Assembly: GCF_002205675.1 (NCBI RefSeq)
Contig: NZ_NISK01000001.1
Coordinates: 1,272,320 to 1,336,319 of the forward strand
DNA length: 64,000 bases
Source of the DNA: Sphingopyxis bauzanensis
GTDB lineage: Bacteria; Pseudomonadota; Alphaproteobacteria; Sphingomonadales; Sphingomonadaceae
Direction of reading: 5' to 3'
The position numbers were made by a program, and so were the translations under genes. Shown here one piece after another: positions 34,063 to 44,176 of the stretch. The stretch's first letter is position 1, and each line of letters opens with the position of its first letter. Under the pieces are notes generated by a model, which worked only from the letters and a program-made list of their open reading frames with translations, searched no databases and was not told the DNA's origin.

Positions 34063-36396
34063 TTAGTCCTTCAGGAAGTCGGGCACATGGCCCTGATCTT
34101 CCGGACCTTCGTTGCGTTCGCGGCGCGGGCCGCGCTCGCCACCGCCGTCACGGCGCGGACCACGGTCACCGCCGCCATCGCGACGCGGACCACGTTCGCC
34201 ACGACCGCCACCGTCGCCGCGCGGGCCACGATCGCCGCCGTCACGGCGCGGCCCGCGGGGACCGCGGTCGCCGCCTTCACGCGGCGGGCGGGTGTCTTCC
34301 AGCTCGGCGCCGGTTTCCTGATCGACGACGCGCATCGACAGGCGAACCTTGCCGCGCTGGTCGATCTCGAGCACCTTGACCTTGACTTCCTGGCCTTCGC
34401 TCAGGACGTCGGCGACCTTTTCGACGCGCTCGTTGGCGATTTCGCTGACGTGAACCAGGCCGTCCTTGCCGCCCATGAAATTCACGAACGCCCCGAAATC
34501 GACGAGATTGACGACCTTGCCGTCATAGATCTTGCCGACTTCGGCTTCTTCGACGATGCCCGAAATCCACTTGCGCGCAGCTTCGATCTGCGCCGGATCG
34601 CTCGACGAAATCTTGATCAGACCTTCGTCGTCGATGTCGACCTTGGCGCCGGTGGTCGCGACGATCTCGCGGATCACCTTGCCGCCGGTGCCGATGATGT
34701 CGCGGATCTTCGCCTTGTCGATCTGCATCGTCTCGATACGCGGGGCATAGTCGGACAGCTCGGTGCGGGCTTCGCCCAGCGCCTTCGCCATTTCGCCCAG
34801 GATGTGCGCGCGGCCTTCCTTCGCCTGGTTCAGAGCGGCTTCAAAGATCTCGCGCGTGATGCCCGCGATCTTGATGTCCATCTGCATCGTGGTGATGCCT
34901 TCGGACGTACCCGCCACCTTGAAGTCCATGTCGCCGAGGTGATCTTCATCGCCCAGGATGTCCGACAGGATCGCAAAATCCTTGCCTTCGAGGATCAGGC
35001 CCATCGCGATGCCCGAAACCGGGCGCTTCAGCGGTACGCCGGCGTCCATCATCGCGAGCGAACCGCCGCAAACCGACGCCATCGACGACGAGCCGTTCGA
35101 CTCGGTGATGTCGCTGGTGATGCGGATCGTGTAAGGGAACTCGTCCTTCGTCGGCAGCACCGCGTGCAGCGCACGCCATGCCAGCTTGCCATGGCCGATG
35201 TCGCGGCGGCTCGGCGCCCCGAAACGACCGACTTCGCCGACCGAATAGGGCGGGAAGTTATAGTGCAGCATGAAGTTCGAGTAGCTGAGGCCGTTGAGGC
35301 CGTCGATCATCTGCTCGCTGTCCTTGGTGCCCAGGGTACAGGTCGCGATCGTCTGCGTCTCGCCGCGAGTGAACAGCGCCGAGCCATGCGCGCGGGGCAG
35401 GAAGTGCGTTTCGGCAAGAATGGGACGAATCTGCGTCGTGGTGCGTCCGTCGATGCGCTTGCCGTCTTTCAGGATGGCGCCGCGCACGATTTCGGCTTCC
35501 AGCTTCTTCATCAGCTTGCCGGCGGCCATCTGGTCCTGCGGCGCGGCATCGGCGAAAGCGGCCTTGGCAGCAGCGCGGGCTTCGTTCAGCGCGTTAGAGC
35601 GGGCCGATTTGTCGGTCAGCTTGTACGCGGCGGCGATGTCCTTGCCGATCAGCTTCTTCAGCTTGTCCTTGGCAGCGGTCAGGTCGGCCTGTTCGGCCAT
35701 AGCCCAGGGATCCTTGGCAGCTTGTTCGGCCAGCTTCACGATTGCCTTGACCACATCCTTACACGCGTCGTGCGCGAACAGCACGGCGCCGAGCATGATC
35801 TCTTCCGACAGCTCATTGGCTTCGGATTCGACCATCATCACCGCGTCGTAAGTGGCGGCGACGACCAGATCGAGATCGCCTTCGGCAACCTGCGCATCGG
35901 TCGGGTTCAGGATATATTCGCCATCGATATAGCCGACGCGTGCGGCGCCGATCGGGCCCATGAAGGGCACGCCCGAAATGGTGAGGGCGGCCGAAGCGGC
36001 GACCATCGCCAGGATGTCGGGCTCGTTGTGACCGTCATAGCTCAGCACTTGGGCAATGACGTTGATTTCGTTGTAGAAACCTTCGGGGAACAGCGGACGG
36101 ATCGGACGATCGGTCAAACGCGAAACCAAAGTTTCCTTTTCGGTCGCGCCGCGTTCGCGCTTGAAGAAGCCGCCGGGAATGCGGCCTGCGCCCGAATATT
36201 TTTCCTGATAGTGGACAGTCAGGGGGAAGAAGTCCTGCCCTTCCTTGACCGTCTTGGCGGCGGTGACCGCGGCCAGGACCATCGTTTCGCCGAGCGTCGC
36301 GACAACCGCGCCATCGGCCTGACGGGCAACCTTGCCCGTTTCGAGGGTCAGCGTTTCACCGCCCCACTCGATCGATACTTTTTTCACGTCAAACAT
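34063..36396 (-). CDS. pnp: Polyribonucleotide nucleotidyltransferase
   Basis: PNPase degrades RNA 3' to 5' phosphorolytically. The 777 residues contain two RNase PH-like cores, a KH domain ([20 protein letters not shown] near residue 560) and an S1 domain ([20 protein letters not shown]). The last 70 or so residues are an Arg/Gly/Asp-rich tail with repeated RRDGG, RGPR and GERGPRR units that is unlike the E. coli protein. The start at 36396 has AAGGAAACTCC before it. It follows rpsO, with a strong hairpin between them, and is probably cotranscribed. Confidence 0.97.
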   Translation of the reverse strand: MFDVKKVSIEWGGETLTLETGKVARQADGAVVATLGETMVLAAVTAAKTVKEGQDFFPLTVHYQEKYSGAGRIPGGFFKRERGATEKETLVSRLTDRPIRPLFPEGFYNEINVIAQVLSYDGHNEPDILAMVAASAALTISGVPFMGPIGAARVGYIDGEYILNPTDAQVAEGDLDLVVAATYDAVMMVESEANELSEEIMLGAVLFAHDACKDVVKAIVKLAEQAAKDPWAMAEQADLTAAKDKLKKLIGKDIAAAYKLTDKSARSNALNEARAAAKAAFADAAPQDQMAAGKLMKKLEAEIVRGAILKDGKRIDGRTTTQIRPILAETHFLPRAHGSALFTRGETQTIATCTLGTKDSEQMIDGLNGLSYSNFMLHYNFPPYSVGEVGRFGAPSRRDIGHGKLAWRALHAVLPTKDEFPYTIRITSDITESNGSSSMASVCGGSLAMMDAGVPLKRPVSGIAMGLILEGKDFAILSDILGDEDHLGDMDFKVAGTSEGITTMQMDIKIAGITREIFEAALNQAKEGRAHILGEMAKALGEARTELSDYAPRIETMQIDKAKIRDIIGTGGKVIREIVATTGAKVDIDDEGLIKISSSDPAQIEAARKWISGIVEEAEVGKIYDGKVVNLVDFGAFVNFMGGKDGLVHVSEIANERVEKVADVLSEGQEVKVKVLEIDQRGKVRLSMRVVDQETGAELEDTRPPREGGDRGPRGPRRDGGDRGPRGDGGGRGERGPRRDGGGDRGPRRDGGGERGPRRERNEGPEDQGHVPDFLKD

Positions 36397-36555
36397 GGAG
36401 TTTCCTTCGCCCGCCTGGCCCAATGCCGGGCGGGGCCTCTGATTCCGGGTAATCCGACCCGGGGCGGTGCGGGGCGTCTGTGGCCCCAATGGCGGTCCCG
36501 CCGGATGCGGGAGCGGCCCTGTGGTCCGGCGAATTTGCGCGGAGCCAATATGACA

Positions 36556-36579
36556 GCGGCCCCGGAAAACCGGGGCCGC
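36556..36579 (-). promoter_or_regulatory. Hairpin between rpsO and pnp
   Basis: A perfect 10-bp stem GCGGCCCCGG/CCGGGGCCGC closes a four-base loop just after the rpsO stop. No T-run follows, so it is more likely a processing or attenuation hairpin than a strong terminator. In E. coli an RNase III hairpin occupies this same interval and is central to pnp autoregulation. Confidence 0.75.
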
Positions 36580-36588
36580 CAGAAATTC

Positions 36589-36858
36589 TTACTTACGCAG
36601 ACCCAGCTTCGCGATCAGTGCCTGATAGCGTCCCTCGTCCTTCTTTTTCAGATAGTCGAGGAGGCTGCGACGCTTGTTGACCATCATCAGCAAGCCGCGG
36701 CGGCTGTGATTGTCCTTGTGGTTCGCCTTGAAATGACCGGTCAGGTTATTGATGCGGTCGGTCAGGATCGCGACCTGCACTTCCGGCGAACCGGTGTCGC
36801 CCTTGCTGCGGGCATTTTCGGTGATAACTTCGGTTTTGCGCTCGGCGGTAATCGACAT
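36589..36858 (-). CDS. rpsO: Ribosomal protein S15
   Basis: This 89-residue 30S protein matches S15 throughout, with the conserved [20 protein letters not shown] and [20 protein letters not shown]. It organises the central domain of the small subunit. It lies between truB and pnp in the usual order, 25 bp after the truB stop. Confidence 0.98.
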   Translation of the reverse strand: MSITAERKTEVITENARSKGDTGSPEVQVAILTDRINNLTGHFKANHKDNHSRRGLLMMVNKRRSLLDYLKKKDEGRYQALIAKLGLRK

Positions 36859-36883
36859 AGATATCTTCCTCGAACATCATGGC

Positions 36884-37840
36884 TTAAAGATTGAAGCCGC
36901 GTACGACCTTCAGCGTTCCCGCCAAAGCCTCGATCAGGGCGATCGGACGATTGTCATCGTCCCGTCCCCAATAGAGCCCGTCATCCGTAGCTACCCCGGT
37001 CCAGACACGACCCTGACGGATCGCCCCTGCCGCTTCCGGGGAAAGGTTCAGAGCCGGGATGTCGACCAGCCCTGCCTCGAGCGGCAGAATGACTTCTGAT
37101 TGCGCGGCGCCTTGGCCGAATGCGTTGAGTTTGTCCAGCGAAATCGCCTGTTCCAAATCGAACGGCCCGGCCTTTGTGCGGCGCAGCCTGGTGACATGGC
37201 CGACCGTGCCGACGGCGTGCGCGATATCACGCGCGAGGGAACGGATATAGGTGCCTTTGGAGACGTGGGCGGTGAGGGTGATAGTTTCAAGCAACCCCTC
37301 TCCCATATCGTCACCCCGGTCTTGATCCGGGGTCCATTCTGCCGGCGCCCCAGTGGATACAGGATCAAGTCCGGCATGACGAAGCGAGAAAATGGTCACA
37401 CTCCGCGCCTTCATCTCAACCGCCTCGCCCTTGCGCGCCAGATCATAAGCCCGCTGCCCGTCGATCTTGATCGCCGAGTAAGCAGGCGGCACCTGCTCAA
37501 TCGCCCCGGTAAAGCGCGGCAGTACCGCTTCAACCTCCGCCAGCGTCGGCCGCACATCGCTGCTCGCGACCACCTCACCCTCGGCATCAAGCCCGTCGGT
37601 CTCGGTCCCGAACGCGATCGTAAACGCATAGGTCTTGCTTGCATCGAGCATCCGCCCGCACAGCTTGGTCGCCTCGCCCAGCGCGATCGGCAGCACCCCC
37701 GACGCCAGCGGGTCGAGCGTGCCGCCATGGCCGACCTTGACCTTGCCCAGCCCCGCCTCGCGGCACACGCGCTTGACCGCGCCGACCGCCTGCGTCGAGC
37801 CGAGCCGCAAAGGTTTGTCGAGAATGATCCAGCCGTTCAT
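36884..37840 (-). CDS. truB: tRNA pseudouridine(55) synthase with an in-frame repeat
   Basis: TruB forms pseudouridine 55 in the T-loop of tRNA. The 318-residue product has the catalytic Asp43 in GGTLDPLASGVLPIALGEAT, the YSAIKIDGQRAYDLAR segment and the KGTYIRSLARDIA loop. Residues about 154-178 are encoded by an intact family B palindromic repeat (37309-37381) inserted between two conserved strands, with the frame kept open. It is followed by rpsO and pnp in one operon. Confidence 0.95.
   Translation of the reverse strand: MNGWIILDKPLRLGSTQAVGAVKRVCREAGLGKVKVGHGGTLDPLASGVLPIALGEATKLCGRMLDASKTYAFTIAFGTETDGLDAEGEVVASSDVRPTLAEVEAVLPRFTGAIEQVPPAYSAIKIDGQRAYDLARKGEAVEMKARSVTIFSLRHAGLDPVSTGAPAEWTPDQDRGDDMGEGLLETITLTAHVSKGTYIRSLARDIAHAVGTVGHVTRLRRTKAGPFDLEQAISLDKLNAFGQGAAQSEVILPLEAGLVDIPALNLSPEAAGAIRQGRVWTGVATDDGLYWGRDDDNRPIALIEALAGTLKVVRGFNL
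37309..37381. repeat. Family B palindromic repeat inside truB
   Basis: This 73-bp inverted repeat has arms CGTCACCCCGGTCTTGATCC and GGATCAAGTCCGGCATGACG. It is the same family as the intergenic copy at 3514-3585. It adds about 25 residues (Arg154 to Asp178) to TruB without a stop. Confidence 0.92.
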
Positions 37841-37872
37841 CCGCGCCCGCTACGGCCACGGGCGACCCGCTG

Positions 37873-38289
37873 TCAATTTGCGCCGGGTTTTTCGCCCATG
37901 ATGTCTTTCGATTTATCACGCCGAAACGGCGGCCCGGCGGAGGTCACAAACGAGGTTAAGGGGCAGCGCTCGCCACGCACCACGATCGATGAAAACCGAT
38001 CGAGCCGTCCGGCACCGCGCGTTTCGACGCCAATCGCCTGCGCGAAATCGACATCAGGGCAATATCCGGCGAAGGTGCCGTAATACCAGACGCGCTGGCG
38101 ATCCTGAATCCAGATACCACGGCCTCGATCGGCCTGCCAGTTGCGGATCGAACTGTCGCTCGGAAAAGTAATGCTCGCCTCGGCACCGAGTTCGCGCGGC
38201 GCGTCGGCAGAATTGGGGGCGGGCTCGTTGGCCGCCGCTGCAGAAAGGGGAAGCAAGACGGCGGCCAGGGAGAGAGCGAGATTCTTCAT
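37873..38289 (-). CDS. Secreted protein, DUF6491-like
   Basis: This 138-residue protein has a signal peptide (MKNLALSLAAVLLPLSAAAA). A short mature part contains SSIRNWQADRGRGIWIQDRQ and RVWYYGTFAGYCPDVDFAQA. The latter, with a conserved Cys pair, resembles the DUF6491 family frequent in sphingomonads. Function is unknown; a periplasmic location is predicted. It is a single-gene transcript flanked by truB and a repeat. Confidence 0.78.
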   Translation of the reverse strand: MKNLALSLAAVLLPLSAAAANEPAPNSADAPRELGAEASITFPSDSSIRNWQADRGRGIWIQDRQRVWYYGTFAGYCPDVDFAQAIGVETRGAGRLDRFSSIVVRGERCPLTSFVTSAGPPFRRDKSKDIMGEKPGAN

Positions 38290-38330
38290 AGCGACTCGCT
38301 TAGCAGCTCAAGGCTGAACGGGCGCTGACC

Positions 38331-38472
38331 CTGATCTTCCCTATCGCGCAGCGATTGGGAGTCGGCAGCGCGAAGCGCTGACGGAGGGGCTTTGGCGCTG
38401 CCGTCGTGGCCCCTCCGCCATTCGGTGCGCAAACGATTCCCCTCCCCATGACTTCGTTACAGGGAGAATTAT
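38331..38472. repeat. Palindromic intergenic repeat, family C
   Basis: This is a diverged copy of the family at 5117 and 28068, opening CTGATCTTCCCTATCGCGCAG and closing TGACTTCGTTACAGGGAGAAT. It lies between the GNAT gene and the DUF6491-like gene. Confidence 0.72.
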
Positions 38473-39008
38473 CTTTGCCACTCACCCGCCAGCAGCGACC
38501 ACAGCGTGGTGTCGCGGACATGGCCAGTCCAGGTGATGCGCTCGGACCGCAATGTCGCCTCTTTGTTGCAGCCAAGCTTCGCCACGGCGGCCTGACTGCG
38601 CGCGTTGCGTTCGTCGATACGAAACTCGATGCGGCGAATGCCAACCGCAAAAGCGTGCTCGATCATCAGCCGTTTCAGTCGCCGGTTAAACCCCGTCCCG
38701 CGCAAGTCGGGGTGAATATAGCTGTTGCCGATCTCGACCGTCTGCGCCGACCAGTCGGGGCGGAGCCAGGCGGTCATCCCCACAAGCCGGTCGCCATCGA
38801 AGATCGCGTAGGCCATCCGGCCTTCGCCACCGATCAGCGCGTCAAAACTCTGGTCGAAATGACCGGGACCAAAGCTCGATGAATAGATCGCCCAGATGTC
38901 GGCGTCGGCAGCGCAAACCGTGCGCAGCGCCTCGCGGTGCGCTTCGGTCAGCTTGACGAGTCGCAAATCGCCGTCGTCCAGCTCAACATACAGGCGATCG
39001 CGCATCAT
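38469..39008 (-). CDS. GNAT-family N-acetyltransferase (RimJ/RimL-like)
   Basis: This 179-residue acetyltransferase has DLRLVKLTEAHREALRTVC at the start. The GNSYIHPDLRGTGFNRRLKR acetyl-CoA site and a C-terminal FRIDERNARSQAAVAKLGC strand place it in the RimJ/RimL group. ATG at 39008 overlaps the peptidase stop as ATGA, so the two genes are coupled. A preceding longer frame would overlap the peptidase. The substrate is unknown. Confidence 0.88.
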   Translation of the reverse strand: MMRDRLYVELDDGDLRLVKLTEAHREALRTVCAADADIWAIYSSSFGPGHFDQSFDALIGGEGRMAYAIFDGDRLVGMTAWLRPDWSAQTVEIGNSYIHPDLRGTGFNRRLKRLMIEHAFAVGIRRIEFRIDERNARSQAAVAKLGCNKEATLRSERITWTGHVRDTTLWSLLAGEWQR

Positions 39009-40279
39009 TTGACGCCCGCGGTCGCCAGCAGGATGCCCAGCCCGACCGAGGCGCCATGAAGGCTTTTGGTCTTTTCCACGTCGATCCATTCGTCGAGCGC
39101 ATGCGCGCGTCCGCCCTCCCCGCCTGACCCGATCGTCACCGCCGGAACGCCAAGGCTCATCGGCAAATTGGCATCGGTCGATGAGGAAGCGGACCGCGGG
39201 GAAAGCCCGAGCGCGCTGATGATCGCATGGGCATAGCGGACGATAGGTTGAGTCGCCGCCGTTTCGCCCGCCGGTCGGTCGCCGATCGGTTTGATGTCGG
39301 CGGTGATCGCGCCTTCCTTGACCGAGCGCGCCGCATTTTCGGTTTCGACGCCCTTTTTGACAACCGCGAGGAAGGCCTGCTCCAGCTTGGCAAGCTCGCT
39401 CGGATCTTCGGACCGCATGTCAAATTCGATGAAAACCTCGTTCGGGATCGAATTGACCGATGTGCCGCCGCCGGTAACGCTGGCCGCATAGGTCGTCTTG
39501 GGCTTCGCCGGGACCGGGATCTTGTAGAAATCGGCGATCGTCTGGCTCATCGCCGCCATCGGATTGACGAGCCCGAACGCGCTGAAGCTGTGCCCGCCCG
39601 GCCCCTTAAAGGTGACGCGATAGCGCTTCGACCCGACGCCGCCGGTGACGATGCGCGACGGGTCGCTCCCGTCCATCGAGACAAAGGTCTTCACCCGGTC
39701 CTTATATTTTCCCTTGGTCAGCAGGTAGCGGACACCGCGCAAATCGCCCGGGCCTTCTTCGCCGACATTGCCGACGAAGATGATGTCCTGTTTCACCTTG
39801 ATCCCGCTTTCCTTCATCGCGCGCGCATAGGCGAGCAGTACCGCAAGGCTGCGGGTGTCGTCGCCGACGCCGGGAGCGTGGAGACGCGTGCCTTCGCGGC
39901 GAACCTTTATCGGAGTGCCTTCTGGGAAAACCGTGTCAAGGTGCGCGGCGATCATCACCGCTGGGCCGCCGACGGGGCCGGTGCCCCGATAAATGCCCAT
40001 CGCATTGCCCTCCGCGTCGATTTCGACGTCCGCCAGCCCGGCATCTATCAACATGTCGCGATAGGCCGCCGCGCGCGCTGCTTCCTTGAACGGCGGCGCC
40101 GGGATTTCGGTCAGCTTGATGATTTCGTCGACCATCCGGTCATGGTCGCGATCGAGGATCTGGACTGCCGATACATAGGCCTTGGTCTTGAGCACCGCTT
40201 CGGGCTTTGGCTGCGACGCGACCTGGACCGGCGCGGCGGCCAGCAGGGCAGCGGCAGTCGGCAGCAGCATGTTACGCAT
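39005..40279 (-). CDS. Secreted M20-family metallopeptidase
   Basis: This 424-residue M20/M25/M40 peptidase has a signal peptide (MRNMLLPTAAALLAAAPVQVA). The metal-binding AAHLDTVFPEG is near residue 110, and a GDDTRSLAVLLAYARAM segment and FVGNVGEEGPGDLRGVRYLL carry further ligands. The dimerisation insertion is present in the usual place. It is probably a periplasmic amino- or carboxypeptidase. It is the first gene of a two-gene unit with the acetyltransferase. Confidence 0.9.
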   Translation of the reverse strand: MRNMLLPTAAALLAAAPVQVASQPKPEAVLKTKAYVSAVQILDRDHDRMVDEIIKLTEIPAPPFKEAARAAAYRDMLIDAGLADVEIDAEGNAMGIYRGTGPVGGPAVMIAAHLDTVFPEGTPIKVRREGTRLHAPGVGDDTRSLAVLLAYARAMKESGIKVKQDIIFVGNVGEEGPGDLRGVRYLLTKGKYKDRVKTFVSMDGSDPSRIVTGGVGSKRYRVTFKGPGGHSFSAFGLVNPMAAMSQTIADFYKIPVPAKPKTTYAASVTGGGTSVNSIPNEVFIEFDMRSEDPSELAKLEQAFLAVVKKGVETENAARSVKEGAITADIKPIGDRPAGETAATQPIVRYAHAIISALGLSPRSASSSTDANLPMSLGVPAVTIGSGGEGGRAHALDEWIDVEKTKSLHGASVGLGILLATAGVK

Positions 40280-40338
40280 GAAAATCCTTTCGCGAAAACC
40301 ACAAGAATTCTGGTCGGCAATTCAGCGCTGCTCAGGGG

Positions 40339-40944
40339 TCAGGAGGGCATCCGCAACGCTTCGGCAGCCTCGCGCCGCTTGGTCATAAAATGTCGGCGGC
40401 ACATTGCAACGTAGCGGTCGTTGCCGCCGATCTCGGTCTGCGCCCCCTCGACCACCGCGCGGCCATTCTCATCGACCCGCAGGTTCATCGTCGCCTTGCG
40501 CCCGCATTCGCACACGGCTTTCAACTCGACGAGCGCATCTGCGATGCCGAGCAGCGCCGCCGATCCGGGGAACAGCTCCGCCGAAAAATCGGTGCGCAGG
40601 CCATAACACAGCACCGGAATGCTACTTTCATCCGCCAGCCGCGCGAGCTCCAGCACCTGCGCCCGCGTCAGAAACTGCGCCTCGTCAACCAGAACACAAG
40701 CGAGCGGACGTTCCGCATTCTCCGTACTGACCGCGGCCCACAAATCGCTCTCGGGATCAAATTTATGCGCCTGGGCGATCAGGCCGATGCGGCTCGTCAC
40801 CTGCCCAGCGCCATAACGATCGTCGAGCGCCGCGGTCCACAGCATTGTTTCCATGCCGCGCTCGCGATAGTTGAAATCCGCCTGCAGCAGCGTGGTCGAT
40901 TTGCCTGCGTTCATGCTGGCATAATAGAAGTAGAGCTTGGCCAT
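40339..40944 (-). CDS. tdk: Thymidine kinase
   Basis: This 201-residue salvage kinase phosphorylates thymidine. The P-loop is [12 protein letters not shown] near residue 10, the Walker B-like DEAQF is in [20 protein letters not shown], and the lasso zinc cysteines are in [12 protein letters not shown] with a later CRRHF. It is divergent from abgT, with the two starts 56 bp apart. Confidence 0.95.
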   Translation of the reverse strand: MAKLYFYYASMNAGKSTTLLQADFNYRERGMETMLWTAALDDRYGAGQVTSRIGLIAQAHKFDPESDLWAAVSTENAERPLACVLVDEAQFLTRAQVLELARLADESSIPVLCYGLRTDFSAELFPGSAALLGIADALVELKAVCECGRKATMNLRVDENGRAVVEGAQTEIGGNDRYVAMCRRHFMTKRREAAEALRMPS

Positions 40945-41000
40945 GGACCGGCTATACTCGGGCCGGAAAGAACAACAAGAGTATCGAAGAGGGATGCTGG

Positions 41001-42587
41001 ATGACTGACAACGCCGCCGTGGCCGCCGTTCCGCAAAAAGGGTTTCTGGGCTGGATTGAACGCGTGGGCAACCGGCTGCCCGACCCGGTGGTGCTGTTCC
41101 TCTGGTTGGTCGGAATTCTCATCATCATATCGGTGATCGCCTCGGCAGTCGGCTGGTCGGCGCTACATCCCACCGAGACCGACCCCGAAACCGGCCGGCA
41201 AAAGGTGATCGCGGCGACCAGCCTGCTCAGCCCCGAAAATATCGCGCGGCTATGGGTCGACATGCCGACGACCTTTACCCACTTCCACCCACTGGGTTAC
41301 GTACTCGTGGTCATGCTCGGTGCGGGCGTCGCTGAACGCACCGGCCTGTTCGGTACCGCGATGCGCGCCAGCGTGCGCGGCGCGTCGCCGACGCTGCTGA
41401 CCCCGATGGTCGCCTTTGTCGCAATGATGGGCAATCTGGCCGCCGACGCCGCCTATGTCGTGCTGATCCCGCTCGCCGCGGTCATTTATCACGCCGCGGG
41501 GCGCCATCCCGTCGCGGGCATCGCGGCATCGTTTGCGGGCGTGTCGGGCGGGTTTTCGGCGAATCTTTTGCCCGGCCAGCTCGACGCGTTGCTGTTCGGC
41601 ATCACCCAGGCAGCGGTCGAAACGGTTTTCGGCCCCTGGCAGCCTAATATCGCGGGCAACTGGTATTTCATCGCGGCGATGCTGTTCATCTTCCTGCCAG
41701 TCATCTGGTACGTAACCGACCGTATCATCGAGCCGCGGCTCGGCACCTATGTTCCCGCGGGAACCGCAGGGACAGGCGACGTCGGCGAACGCGACCGGGC
41801 GCTGACCGATGCCGAGCGCAAGGGACTGCGCCACGCCGGGCTCGCCATATTGTTCGTGATCGGCCTGTGGGCGTTCTTCACACTTGGACCCGGCACCCCG
41901 CTGATCGACGAGGCCGGCCCGCCCGAAGCGCGGCTGTCGCCCTTTTACCGATCGCTGGTTGCCGCTTTCTTCCTGCTCTTCCTGCTTGCGGGCTGGGCCT
42001 ATGGCCGGGCAACGGGAGTGATCAGCAACCACCGCGACCTGGTCAAGATGATGAGCGAGTCGATGGGCGACATGGCCTATTATCTCGTCCTCGCCTTTGC
42101 CGCGGCGCATTTTGTCGCGATGTTCGCCTGGTCGAACCTGGGACTGATCCTCGCCGTGCATGGCGCCGACGGCTTGCGCGCCGCCAACATGCCCGCGCCG
42201 GTCCTGCTGGCCGCCATCGTCTTGCTCACCGCCGCGCTCAACCTGTTCATCGGCTCGGCAAGTGCCAAATGGGCGTTGCTCGCGCCGGTGCTGGTGCCGA
42301 TGCTGATGCTGCTCGGCATCAGCGCCGAAATGACCACCGCGGCGTACCGCGTCGGCGACGGAGCTACCAACATCATCACCCCGCTGATGGTCTATTTCCC
42401 GCTGATCCTGATTTTCTGCCAGCGCTGGCAACCCGATTTCGGTCTGGGCAGCCTCGCCGCAACGATGCTGCCCTATTCGATCGGGCTGCTAGTCAGCGGG
42501 ATTGTGCTGCTGATGGGCTGGGTCGCACTCGACCTGCCGCTGGGGCCGGGCGCCAGTGTCTATATCCCCTTGCCGACCACATCCTGA
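41001..42587 (+). CDS. abgT: AbgT-family p-aminobenzoyl-glutamate transporter
   Basis: This 528-residue inner-membrane protein has about 11-13 hydrophobic segments. The family start reads [20 protein letters not shown]. The [18 protein letters not shown] and [20 protein letters not shown] segments are conserved, and the C-terminal [19 protein letters not shown] is the signature. AbgT members export or import p-aminobenzoyl-glutamate and some export sulfonamides. A terminator-like hairpin follows the stop. Confidence 0.93.
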   Translation: MTDNAAVAAVPQKGFLGWIERVGNRLPDPVVLFLWLVGILIIISVIASAVGWSALHPTETDPETGRQKVIAATSLLSPENIARLWVDMPTTFTHFHPLGYVLVVMLGAGVAERTGLFGTAMRASVRGASPTLLTPMVAFVAMMGNLAADAAYVVLIPLAAVIYHAAGRHPVAGIAASFAGVSGGFSANLLPGQLDALLFGITQAAVETVFGPWQPNIAGNWYFIAAMLFIFLPVIWYVTDRIIEPRLGTYVPAGTAGTGDVGERDRALTDAERKGLRHAGLAILFVIGLWAFFTLGPGTPLIDEAGPPEARLSPFYRSLVAAFFLLFLLAGWAYGRATGVISNHRDLVKMMSESMGDMAYYLVLAFAAAHFVAMFAWSNLGLILAVHGADGLRAANMPAPVLLAAIVLLTAALNLFIGSASAKWALLAPVLVPMLMLLGISAEMTTAAYRVGDGATNIITPLMVYFPLILIFCQRWQPDFGLGSLAATMLPYSIGLLVSGIVLLMGWVALDLPLGPGASVYIPLPTTS

Positions 42588-42596
42588 CCGCTGTGC

Positions 42597-42632
42597 GGGG
42601 GCCGGGGCGCTGCTTGACTCGTCCCGGCCCCC
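42597..42632 (+). terminator. Terminator-like hairpin after abgT
   Basis: A 10-bp perfect stem GGGGGCCGGG/CCCGGCCCCC starts nine bases after the abgT stop. Only short pyrimidines (CTCTC) follow rather than a T-run. It stands directly before the wax ester synthase leader. Confidence 0.7.
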
Positions 42633-42674
42633 CTCTCATGCTGCGCGGCAGAACAGAATGAGGGGGAGCGCGCC

Positions 42675-44090
42675 ATGCGCCTGATGCCGGTGACCGACGC
42701 GATGTTTCTCGTCGCGGAAACGCGCGAGACGCCGATGCATGTCGGCGGGGTCAATCTCTACACCCTGCCCGACAAGATCGACGAGACCGAGTGGCTGAAC
42801 GAGCAGCTCGCCAACCTGCGCCAGTCCGCCGGACTGCGCCGCCCGTTCAGCGAGGTGCTGAAACTCACCCCGCTCGGCCAATATGGCCCGATCCGTCTTG
42901 AACCCGACCGCGATATCGACATGCACTATCATGTCCGCAGCGCCGCGCTGCCCAAGCCCGGGCGCTATCGCGAGATGTTCGAGCTCGTCTCGCGCCTGCA
43001 CGGCACCCTGCTCGACCGCACCCGGCCAATGTGGGAAATCACCCTGATCTCCGGCCTGCCCGATCGCCAGATCGCGACCTATTTCAAGATCCACCATGCG
43101 CTGATGGACGGCGCATCATCGATGCACTTCACCAACGCAATGCTCAGCGCCGATCCCAAGGAGAAGCGCAGCTATTCGCCAATGTCGGTCGAAGCCTATG
43201 AGGCGTATAAGCGCAAATTCCCGGCGCCTAAAAAACCGCCAACCCCCAGCCTCACCGACCTGAAAGCCATCGGCGGCTTTCTGAAGGAGCAATGGGGTAA
43301 CAGCGTCGGGGTAACCAAAGCGCTCAACCAATATGCCGCCGCGATGTTCGGCATGGGCGGCAGCGATCTGACGACGCCATGGTCGGTGCCGCGCACCAGC
43401 TTCAATCGCAACATCACCGGCGCGCGGCGCTTCGTCGCGCAAAGCTGGTCGCTCGAACGCGTGCGGGCGATGGGCAAGGCGTATGACGGGACGATCAACG
43501 ACGCGGTGCTCGGCATGTGTTCGGGGGCGATGCGCAAATATCTGCAATCGCTGAACGAGTTGCCCGACAAACCGCTCAAAGCCATGGCGCCGGTGTCGAT
43601 CCGGCCAAAGGATGACATCGACGCCGCCAACTCGGTCGCGGCGGTCACCGCCAACCTCGCAACCCATATCGACGATCCCGCGACGCGCATGGCGACGATC
43701 CAAGCGTCGATGAACGCGGCCAAGGCCCAGCTGCGCGAAATGACCGCGCAGCAGATCCAGATCTATACCGCGATCACCCAAATGCCGCAGATGCTGACCG
43801 CGCTGACGCGCACCGCCGACAAATTCCCGGCGTATAGCGTGACCATCTCGAACGTGCCCGGGCCGCGCGAGCAGCTGTACTGGAACGGCGCGCGGCTCGA
43901 CGGCATGTATCCCGCCAGCATTCCGGTCGACGGCATGGCGATGAACATCACCCAGGTCAGCAACAACAAGAATATCGATTTCGGCATCACCGCCTGCCGC
44001 CGCAGCGTCCCACATGTCCAGCGCCTGATCGACTATCTGGAGGATGCACTGGTCGAATTGGAGGAAGCCGCGGGGATCAAGGGGAAATAG
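42675..44090 (+). CDS. Wax ester synthase / diacylglycerol acyltransferase
   Basis: This 471-residue WS/DGAT enzyme esterifies fatty acyl-CoA to alcohols or diacylglycerol. The catalytic HHxxxDG motif is IHHALMDGASS near residue 135. The C-terminal PLKAMAPVSIRPKDD and YSVTISNVPGPREQLYWNGA segments, with the NVPGP motif, are family hallmarks. It suggests a capacity for neutral lipid storage. The ATG has GGGGGAGCGCGCC upstream and lies 42 bp beyond the abgT hairpin. Confidence 0.93.
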   Translation: MRLMPVTDAMFLVAETRETPMHVGGVNLYTLPDKIDETEWLNEQLANLRQSAGLRRPFSEVLKLTPLGQYGPIRLEPDRDIDMHYHVRSAALPKPGRYREMFELVSRLHGTLLDRTRPMWEITLISGLPDRQIATYFKIHHALMDGASSMHFTNAMLSADPKEKRSYSPMSVEAYEAYKRKFPAPKKPPTPSLTDLKAIGGFLKEQWGNSVGVTKALNQYAAAMFGMGGSDLTTPWSVPRTSFNRNITGARRFVAQSWSLERVRAMGKAYDGTINDAVLGMCSGAMRKYLQSLNELPDKPLKAMAPVSIRPKDDIDAANSVAAVTANLATHIDDPATRMATIQASMNAAKAQLREMTAQQIQIYTAITQMPQMLTALTRTADKFPAYSVTISNVPGPREQLYWNGARLDGMYPASIPVDGMAMNITQVSNNKNIDFGITACRRSVPHVQRLIDYLEDALVELEEAAGIKGK

Positions 44091-44176
44091 GCGCTCGCGA
44101 CTGGTACATCTTAGCTTTTTACACCGTCGCCACTGCCGCCTAAATACCGCGCGACACCAAGCGAGGGGAAGCCGCA

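Noticed and set aside
34087..36894. A 935-codon open frame on the plus strand antisense to pnp
   Set aside because: It mirrors the codon pattern of pnp and rpsO on the other strand, has no ribosome site or recognisable domain, and covers two conserved genes. High G+C content keeps antisense frames open.
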